Assembly (NCBI GenBank): GCA_902773155.1
Contig: CACYDK010000063.1
Span: forward strand, 1 to 12,490
DNA length: 12,490 bases
Direction of reading: 5' to 3'
Source: an uncultured Ruminococcus sp.
GTDB lineage: Bacteria; Bacillota; Clostridia; Oscillospirales; Acutalibacteraceae
The position numbers and the translations under genes are program-made. The notes below the pieces were generated by a model that saw only the letters and a program-made list of their open reading frames with translations, searched no databases and was not told the DNA's origin. Positions 7,911 to 12,490 of the stretch are shown piece by piece (position 1 is the stretch's first letter; each line of letters begins with the position of its first letter).

Positions 7911-7940
7911 AAAAACGGGACAGCTCATAGGCTATCCCGT
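7911..7940 (-). terminator. Riboswitch-controlled terminator in the folT leader
   Basis: On the minus strand ACGGGATAGC and GCTGTCCCGT pair over 10 bp (one U-G wobble) around a CTATGA loop, followed by TTTTTC. It lies between the THF aptamer and the folT ribosome binding site. It must be escaped for folT to be expressed, so it is most likely the expression platform of the riboswitch. Confidence 0.85.
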
Positions 7941-7970
7941 GATATACAGTTATATACAAGCATATACATA

Positions 7971-8071
7971 ACAGTGGGATGCGAAACTCGCACCGCAGCC
8001 TGTTTTCAGGCCTTCGTTCCGCCGACAACTCCCCGTTCGGCAGACACTTTACGCGCGGGCTTCTACTCTGT
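7971..8071 (-). ncRNA. Tetrahydrofolate (THF) riboswitch
   Basis: The minus-strand leader of folT holds the landmarks of the THF aptamer in order: the P1 5' strand and conserved opening ACAGAGTAG; GCGTAAAGTGT; GAACGGGGAGTTGTCGGC with the flanking CTGCC/GGCGG stem; AACGAAGGCC and a short hairpin; TGCGGTG; then GCATCCCACTGT closing P1 (ACAG with CTGT). This matches the folT/folE-associated class known from Clostridia, which binds reduced folates. About 30 nt downstream lies an intrinsic terminator, suggesting control by attenuation; the alternative antiterminator fold was not worked out with certainty. Confidence 0.92.
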
Positions 8072-8081
8072 GAACAGGTAC

Positions 8082-8109
8082 ATTATACCACATAATCGGG
8101 AAATGTCAA
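8082..8109 (-). promoter_or_regulatory. Promoter of the THF riboswitch-folT unit
   Basis: On the minus strand a perfect TTGACA (8109-8104) and a perfect TATAAT (8087-8082) are 16 bp apart, with TGG before the -10. Transcription should start about 4 nt ahead of the aptamer. The -35 begins two bases after the ribU stop codon (8112). Confidence 0.88.
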
Positions 8110-8111
8110 TG

Positions 8112-8783
8112 CTAGATGATCCCCGCGAATATGAGGAGCACCAGCACGAGCGTGACGGTCAGAACGGCCGAAACGCTGATTATTATTACTGTGTTCTTTT
8201 TGGAGTTTTCGGAGCGTGAGCTCTCGCGCTCCGGCACCAGCTTCGACTTTCTCAGCGCGGTAACGACGCCCTTGTAGAAGAAGAGCACAAGTACGGAATT
8301 AAGTCCCGCCTTGATCGCGTTAAAGGGGAGAAGCAGCGGCAAAAACATATCGAGCACGGCCTGCCTCGGGATCCCGTTGTAAATCGGAGTGATAATATAA
8401 TTCCATAAAAGCATTATAGCTATCATCGAGAGCGAGCCGGCCACGAGTCCGAGAATAGCTCTCGACAGGGTCTTGCGCCTGTGGTAAATTACAGAGCTTA
8501 CTCCGATGAAAACCGCGGACGCGAGGAAATTCATAAGAAGCCCTATCGGCCCCGTTGTGCTGACCGTGACCATCTCCACCAGACATACTACGAGCGACAT
8601 CAGTATTCCGGCGAGCGGATTAAAGATGAACGCGCCGATCGTCAGTATTACGTCCTTCGGCTCATAGGTCAGAAAGCCGCCGATTCCCGGCAGTCTCAGG
8701 AACATATCCGCCGCGATCGCAAGCGCCGTGAGCATAGCCATAGCCGACAGGTTTTTCAGTGTTTGAGTGCTTTTTTTCGTCAT
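8112..8783 (-). CDS. ribU: Riboflavin-type ECF transporter S component
   Basis: A membrane protein of 223 residues. Family markers are YEPKDVILTIGAFIFNPLAG, a segment reading EMVTVSTTGPIGLLMNFLAS, then WNYIITPIYNGIPR and LLLPFNAIKAGLNS, all characteristic of RibU-like S components that bind riboflavin (or FMN) and use a shared ECF energizing module. The FMN riboswitch upstream independently supports a flavin substrate. The six-helix core ends near residue 180. After it come a charged linker (PERESSRSENSKKN) and one more hydrophobic helix (about 195-223), which would be a seventh membrane segment beyond the usual core. The ATG has a strong AGGAGG seven bases upstream. The gene is expected to be shut off when FMN is plentiful. 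Confidence 0.92.
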   Translation of the reverse strand: MTKKSTQTLKNLSAMAMLTALAIAADMFLRLPGIGGFLTYEPKDVILTIGAFIFNPLAGILMSLVVCLVEMVTVSTTGPIGLLMNFLASAVFIGVSSVIYHRRKTLSRAILGLVAGSLSMIAIMLLWNYIITPIYNGIPRQAVLDMFLPLLLPFNAIKAGLNSVLVLFFYKGVVTALRKSKLVPERESSRSENSKKNTVIIISVSAVLTVTLVLVLLIFAGII

Positions 8784-8928
8784 AAAATGACCTCCTTTGA
8801 TATTTCTCAGGAGTTGTCGAGGATTTTTTGAAAGGCGTCAACTTGTTTTCACGGTCAGAAAAATTACAAATAGAACAAACATAATCATACTGTTTTTCAC
8901 GACTGTTTTTTGTGATTAACTGCCAAAC

Positions 8929-8958
8929 AAAAAAGCTCCGTGCAAAATGCAACGGAGC
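8929..8958 (-). terminator. Riboswitch-controlled terminator in the ribU leader
   Basis: On the minus strand GCTCCGT and ACGGAGC form a stem extended by GCA/TGC across a one-base bulge, followed by TTTTTTG. It starts about 20 nt after the FMN aptamer and about 145 nt before ribU, as in standard FMN-riboswitch attenuators. The stretch from here to the ribU ribosome binding site (about 8800-8928) holds no gene or second promoter that I can support. Confidence 0.88.
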
Positions 8959-8974
8959 CAAAATACGCTTATCG

Positions 8975-9084
<110 letters not shown>

Positions 9085-9098
9085 CAACTTCCGAATAT

Positions 9099-9126
9099 AT
9101 TATACGCGCAAATGATTTTTTGTCAA
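9099..9126 (-). promoter_or_regulatory. Promoter of the FMN riboswitch-ribU unit
   Basis: On the minus strand TTGACA (9126-9121) and TATAAT (9104-9099) are both perfect and 16 bp apart. The -35 begins two bases past the cysK stop codon (9129), and transcription would start near 9092, about 8 nt before the aptamer. Confidence 0.88.
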
Positions 9127-9128
9127 TA

Positions 9129-10058
9129 CTATTCTCCGAAAAGCGGAGTCGAAAAATACCTTTCAGCGGTATCGGGAAGCACCGTGACCACGGTCTTTCC
9201 TTTTCCGAGCTTTTTTGCGAGCTTAAGTGCGGCGGCAACGTTGGTGCCGCTGGAAATACCGCACATGATTCCCTCCTCGCGGGCGAGGCGCTTTGCGGTG
9301 TTGAGCGCTTCCTCATCGGTAACAACATAGATATCATCATAAATATCGCGGTTGAGGATGTCGGGGATGATTCCGTCGCCTATGCCCATCTGCAGGTGGG
9401 TCCCGATCGTTCCTCCGGCCAGAATAGCGGCGTTTTCGGGCTCGACTACCCATATCTCCATATCGGGATTCTTCTCGCGCAGGATCTCACCGATCCCGGT
9501 TATTGTGCCGCCTGTGCCGATCCCCGAGCAAAAGCCGTCAATCGGGCGGTCGCAGTCGCGCAGTATCTCCTGAGCTGTGTATTTTTTGTGAGCCATAACG
9601 TTGTCGTAGTTCTCAAACTGCTGAGGCACGAAAACCTTCGGGTTTTTGTCGCGCATTTTAAGCGCGGTGTTCAGACATTCCTCGATACATGCGCCGATGT
9701 CTCCTGCGTCGTGGATAAGCTTTACCTCGGCTCCGTAGTGGCGCACGAGCTTGCGCCTTTCCTCGCTGACGGAGTCCGGCATAATTATTATCGTCCGAAG
9801 CCCCATAACAGCTCCTACCAGGGCGAGTCCGATCCCCTGGTTGCCGCTGGTTGGCTCAACGATGATGGTGTCGTCGTTTATGAGTCCCTTTTCCTTTGCC
9901 TGCTCGATCATATTGAAAGCTGTGCGGGTTTTTATTGAGCCGCCAACGTTAAGAGCCTCAAATTTTACGAAAATATCCGCGCTGTCATCGTCGACCATAC
10001 GGTTTAGCTTTATCATCGGCGTATTGCCGATAGCCTCGAGTATATTGCTGTAAATCAT
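9129..10058 (-). CDS. cysK: Cysteine synthase (O-acetylserine sulfhydrylase family)
   Basis: A PLP enzyme of the fold-type II beta family that would join O-acetylserine and sulfide into cysteine. From ATG 10058 it has 309 residues, normal for CysK; a TTG one codon earlier is less likely. Positions below count from ATG 10058. The Schiff-base lysine is K43 in GGSIKTR. The asparagine loop reads TSGNQGIGLA, the phosphate cradle GIGTGGTITG, then MGIGDGIIPDIL, GISSGTN and PDTAERYFST. Standard CysK has GGSVKDR, TSGNTGIG and GIGAGFIP, so the D-to-T, T-to-Q and A/F-to-D/I changes mark a distinct clostridial branch. Cysteine synthase is most likely, but another beta-replacement substrate is possible. 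No terminator follows: the stop is next to the ribU promoter. It is divergent from the BMP-domain gene. Confidence 0.9.
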   Translation of the reverse strand: MIYSNILEAIGNTPMIKLNRMVDDDSADIFVKFEALNVGGSIKTRTAFNMIEQAKEKGLINDDTIIVEPTSGNQGIGLALVGAVMGLRTIIIMPDSVSEERRKLVRHYGAEVKLIHDAGDIGACIEECLNTALKMRDKNPKVFVPQQFENYDNVMAHKKYTAQEILRDCDRPIDGFCSGIGTGGTITGIGEILREKNPDMEIWVVEPENAAILAGGTIGTHLQMGIGDGIIPDILNRDIYDDIYVVTDEEALNTAKRLAREEGIMCGISSGTNVAAALKLAKKLGKGKTVVTVLPDTAERYFSTPLFGE

Positions 10059-10142
10059 CAAATCATCTCTAAAAAATAATTACCCTAAGCATTTTACTAT
10101 ATTTACCTGAAAAAGTAAAGCGATTTAGCAAACACCTGAAAT

Positions 10143-10171
10143 ATATTATTAAAAAATCCGTTAGCTGTCAA
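10143..10171 (-). promoter_or_regulatory. Promoter of cysK
   Basis: On the minus strand TTGACA (10171-10166) is followed after 17 bp by TAATAT (10148-10143), with a predicted start near 10136 and a leader of about 78 nt. A weaker alternative nearer the gene is TTTACT-N17-TAAAAT. The leader is too short for a T-box, and no riboswitch was recognised. Confidence 0.65.
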
Positions 10172-10182
10172 TAATTAACGTA

Positions 10183-10211
10183 TGGACATATGCGGAGTTT
10201 TGTATTATACT
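10183..10211 (+). promoter_or_regulatory. Promoter of the BMP-domain gene
   Basis: TGGACA (10183-10188) is followed after 17 bp by TATACT (10206-10211), one mismatch from consensus in each box. The transcription start would be near 10218, which rules out the upstream ATG at 10182 as the translation start and supports ATG 10248. Confidence 0.65.
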
Positions 10212-10247
10212 GTAAAAAGAATATTAATCCCCGAAAGAAGGATAAAA

Positions 10248-12200
10248 ATGGCAGAAGATTATTACAAGGAAGCGTTGAGATCCGCCCAGAAGGAGCAGCA
10301 CGCCAGAGCAGCCAAAAACGAGCCGGAGACTCTGCCTGTGCTCGACGATATTTTAGGCTCGGATAAGGTGACAACGGGCGTCGACCTCGGCCTCGTACAG
10401 ATCCCTGCCGAGCTGATCGCGGGCACAAAATCCCGCGGAAGAGCCTCGGCCTTCGCTCCGAATTTTATGCCGATAATGGAGGAGGGTACCGAGTTCGCCG
10501 AGAAGTGGAAGCGCCTTTGCGACGCTCATCTCACCGAGGGGATAAGGGACCCTGTAAAGGCCTACGAATATATGAACCGCTACTACATCGAGGAGGGCAA
10601 TAAGCGCGTAAGCGTGCTGAAGTTCTTCGACGCGGTCAATATCCCCGGAACCGTTACCCGGATTCTGCCTGAGCGGAACGGCGACGAGGCGGTCGAGCTC
10701 TATTACGAACTCTTGGCCTTCTCAAAATACAGCCATATAAATTTCATCGAGTTCAGCGCAAAGGGAAGCTACACCGAGCTGCTCAAGGTTCTGGGCAAGG
10801 AGCCCAGCGAGGAATGGACAGAGGACGAGCAAAAGGAGTTCTCTGCTGTATATTATTACTTTAAAAAGGCGTATTTTCAAAGCGGCGGCGACAAGCTCAA
10901 TTCGACCGTCGGCGACGCTATGCTCCGCTATGTAAAGGTCTACGGATATCAGGAGCTCAAGGACTCCGATATCGCCGACATAAAGAAGAATCTCAGCAAG
11001 ATGTGGGAGGACGTCGCGCTCCAGTCTGACGAAACTCCGATCGAGCTCAAGCTCGACCCTGACGGGGAGAAAAAAACGAGCGTATTCTCGTGGTTTTTGC
11101 CCTTCGGCACTCCATCAGTGCTCAAGGTCGCCTTTCTCTACGACGGTACGCCCCAAACATCCGGCTGGGTTCACGACCACGAGCGCGGACGGGTTCATAT
11201 CCAGCGCGTTTTTGACAATAAAATAGAGACCAAAGCCTATCTCAACGCAATGGACGACGACCCTCTTGAGATCATCGAAGAGGCGATCGCCGAGGGAACT
11301 CACATCATTTTCACGACCTCTCCGCGATTCCTGCAGGCGAGCCTCAGAGCCGCTGTTGAGCACCCTGAAACCGTGATTATGAACTGTTCGCTCAATAAAT
11401 CTCACCGCTATATCAGAACCTACTACACCAGAATGTATGAGGCCAAGTTTATTCTCGGCGCGATAGCAGGCTCGCTCACAGAGAGCGACAAGCTCGGCTA
11501 TGTTTGCGACTATCCGATTTACGGCCAGATCGCCGGGATCAACGCCTTCGCGCTAGGAGCTCAGATGGCCAATCCCCGCGCCAAGGTCTATCTCGAATGG
11601 TCGGCCACAAAGGGCGCGAGCGAGGCAGCCGAGGCTTTAACACAGCAGGGGATCCACCTCCTGTCCTCTCAGGATACCTCGCGCTTTCGCCGGGACGACC
11701 GAAGCAGCTTCGGACTCTCGTACGTAAAGGATGACGTAAGAGACCTTTTGGTAAACCCGACGTGGAAGTGGGGAATTTACTACGAGAAGATCCTCAGGAA
11801 TTTCCTCGACAAGAGTCTCCAAAACGAATATCAGAGCAGCAGTAAGGCGATCAATTACTACTGGGGAATGTCGTCCGGAGTTGTCGATATTATCTACTCC
11901 GACACTCTTCCGCATTCCGCCAAGCGCTTCGGCGAGATGCTCAAGAACAGTATTATCAAGGAAGTATGCAACCCGTTTATGACTCCGCTGTATAAGCAGA
12001 ACGGCGAGCGCGTAGGCTCGGATAAGGGGGCGCTCACTCCCGAGGAGATAATCTCAATGGATTATCTTGTGGAGAACGTCGTAGGTACAATCCCTAAGTA
12101 CGACGAGCTCAGCCCTATGGGTAAGGCTACGGTCGATATGGCCGGTGTCGAGGGCGCTCAGGACAGCTCCGACAAGGAGCCCGAGCCGGAGGAAGTATAA
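10248..12200 (+). CDS. Cytoplasmic fusion of a ParB-like segment with a BMP (PnrA-like) ligand-binding domain
   Basis: From ATG 10248 (AAGGA six bases upstream) the protein has 650 residues. Residues about 45-160 resemble the ParB/sulfiredoxin-like N-terminal fold: IPAELIAGTKSRGR, then YYIEEGNKRVSVLKFFDAV, matching the DGNHR-type box, and TVTRILPERN. Residues about 165-285 are mainly helical. Residues about 290-570 match the BMP/PnrA substrate-binding fold: VLKVAFLYDGTPQTSGW, GTHIIFTTSPRF, YEAKFILGAIAGSLT, LGYVCDYPIYGQIAGINAFALGAQ. BMP proteins are usually lipoproteins of nucleoside ABC transporters, but here there is no signal peptide or lipobox, so the protein should be cytoplasmic and a sensor or regulator rather than a transport component; Bacillus Med is a BMP-fold regulator. 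The acidic tail ends EPEPEEV. The stop overlaps the next start (TAATG), so the two are translated together. Function is not known to me. Confidence 0.82.
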   Translation: MAEDYYKEALRSAQKEQHARAAKNEPETLPVLDDILGSDKVTTGVDLGLVQIPAELIAGTKSRGRASAFAPNFMPIMEEGTEFAEKWKRLCDAHLTEGIRDPVKAYEYMNRYYIEEGNKRVSVLKFFDAVNIPGTVTRILPERNGDEAVELYYELLAFSKYSHINFIEFSAKGSYTELLKVLGKEPSEEWTEDEQKEFSAVYYYFKKAYFQSGGDKLNSTVGDAMLRYVKVYGYQELKDSDIADIKKNLSKMWEDVALQSDETPIELKLDPDGEKKTSVFSWFLPFGTPSVLKVAFLYDGTPQTSGWVHDHERGRVHIQRVFDNKIETKAYLNAMDDDPLEIIEEAIAEGTHIIFTTSPRFLQASLRAAVEHPETVIMNCSLNKSHRYIRTYYTRMYEAKFILGAIAGSLTESDKLGYVCDYPIYGQIAGINAFALGAQMANPRAKVYLEWSATKGASEAAEALTQQGIHLLSSQDTSRFRRDDRSSFGLSYVKDDVRDLLVNPTWKWGIYYEKILRNFLDKSLQNEYQSSSKAINYYWGMSSGVVDIIYSDTLPHSAKRFGEMLKNSIIKEVCNPFMTPLYKQNGERVGSDKGALTPEEIISMDYLVENVVGTIPKYDELSPMGKATVDMAGVEGAQDSSDKEPEPEEV

Positions 12201-12490
12201 TGAAAATACTTGCTGTTTCAGACGTAGAGGTGCCTTTCTTCTACGATTACTATTCTCCGGGCAGGCTTTCGGGGTTTGACCTGATAATAGCCTGTGGAGA
12301 TCTAAAGACCGGTTATCTTGAGTTCCTTGTGACAATGGCCGACTGTCCTTTGATATATATCAACGGCAACCACGACGAGGTGAACAGAAGAGCCCCGGAG
12401 GGCTGTATATGTATTGACGACTCGTACTTTGAGTATAAGGGGCTCAGGATCGTGGGCTTCGGCGGTTCATACCGCTACCGCGAGGGAAAG
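12200..12490 (+). CDS. Metallophosphoesterase-like protein (3' end beyond the window)
   Basis: The ATG at 12200 shares its first base with the stop of the preceding gene (TAATG), and GGAGGAA lies about seven bases upstream inside that gene. The visible 97 residues begin MKILAVSDVEVPFFYDYY and carry CGDL (residues 32-35), GNHDE (56-60) and a following FGGSYRY, the N-terminal half of the calcineurin-like phosphoesterase fold that binds two metal ions. The first motif reads SDVE instead of the usual DxH, so one metal ligand is changed; this seems typical of a branch of clostridial proteins. The remaining motifs (H, GHxH) are outside the window. Substrate unknown. Translational coupling suggests it works with the BMP-domain protein. 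Confidence 0.8.
   Translation, partial: MKILAVSDVEVPFFYDYYSPGRLSGFDLIIACGDLKTGYLEFLVTMADCPLIYINGNHDEVNRRAPEGCICIDDSYFEYKGLRIVGFGGSYRYREGK

Noticed and set aside
7908..8219. Plus-strand open frame of 103 codons over the folT leader
   Set aside because: The region is explained by the THF riboswitch, terminator and promoter on the other strand; the translation has no domain features.
9120..9938. Open frame of 272 codons on the plus strand opposite cysK
   Set aside because: It is antisense to a clearly conserved enzyme, has no recognisable domain, and arises from GC-biased third positions of cysK.
10059..10142. T-box or S-box riboswitch ahead of cysK
   Set aside because: The leader is only about 78 nt and lacks the T-box sequence, specifier stem or SAM-I core; no attenuator hairpin was seen.
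10182..10247. Upstream ATG adding 22 residues to the BMP-domain protein
   Set aside because: It overlaps the predicted -35 box, has no ribosome binding site, and the added residues look non-coding; ATG 10248 has AAGGA at proper spacing.

Overview
The window reads as chromosomal DNA of a low-to-medium GC Firmicute of class Clostridia, most like the Ruminococcus/Oscillospiraceae gut group. The clues are strong AGGAGG-type ribosome binding sites, sharp SigA-type promoters (TTGACA/TATAAT, often with an extended TGn -10), FMN and THF riboswitches ahead of ECF vitamin transporter genes, a CarD-family regulator and a SigH-like sigma factor. This is inferred from motifs; no database search was possible. 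There are no rRNA, tRNA, insertion sequence, phage or CRISPR signals, and the genes look like ordinary housekeeping and accessory metabolism.

Left part (1-3522). A CarD-family RNA polymerase-binding regulator on the minus strand runs off the left edge. Upstream of it, on the same strand, is a comM/YifB-type AAA+ ATPase gene, with an A/T-flanked hairpin and the carD promoter between them. Divergent from comM on the plus strand are a SigH-like sigma factor and a GNAT acetyltransferase, closed by a strong bidirectional terminator. That terminator also ends the large protease gene facing it.

Middle part (3520-9131), all on the minus strand. From right to left these are the tail of cysK, ribU (riboflavin ECF S component) behind an FMN riboswitch and terminator, folT (folate ECF S component) behind a THF riboswitch and terminator, and a 1232-residue secreted subtilisin-like protease. 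The protease has a large insertion in its catalytic domain, a beta-propeller/kelch-like region and C-terminal bacterial Ig-like domains. Each of ribU and folT has its own promoter, with a -35 box a few bases after the stop codon of the preceding gene. Read-through from cysK would therefore meet two riboswitch-controlled terminators in a row. The ECF energizing module (EcfA, EcfA', EcfT) is not in the window, so the S components presumably share one encoded elsewhere.

Right part (9129-12490). cysK, a cysteine synthase with a non-canonical active-site context, is divergent from a 650-residue protein whose start overlaps no upstream gene. The two promoters have -35 boxes only 11 bp apart. The 650-residue protein joins an N-terminal ParB-like segment to a C-terminal BMP (PnrA-like nucleoside-binding) domain and has no signal peptide or lipobox. 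Its stop codon overlaps the start codon of a metallophosphoesterase gene (TAATG) that runs off the right edge. This cytoplasmic BMP fusion plus coupled phosphoesterase is the least understood element of the window and the best candidate for an undescribed system.
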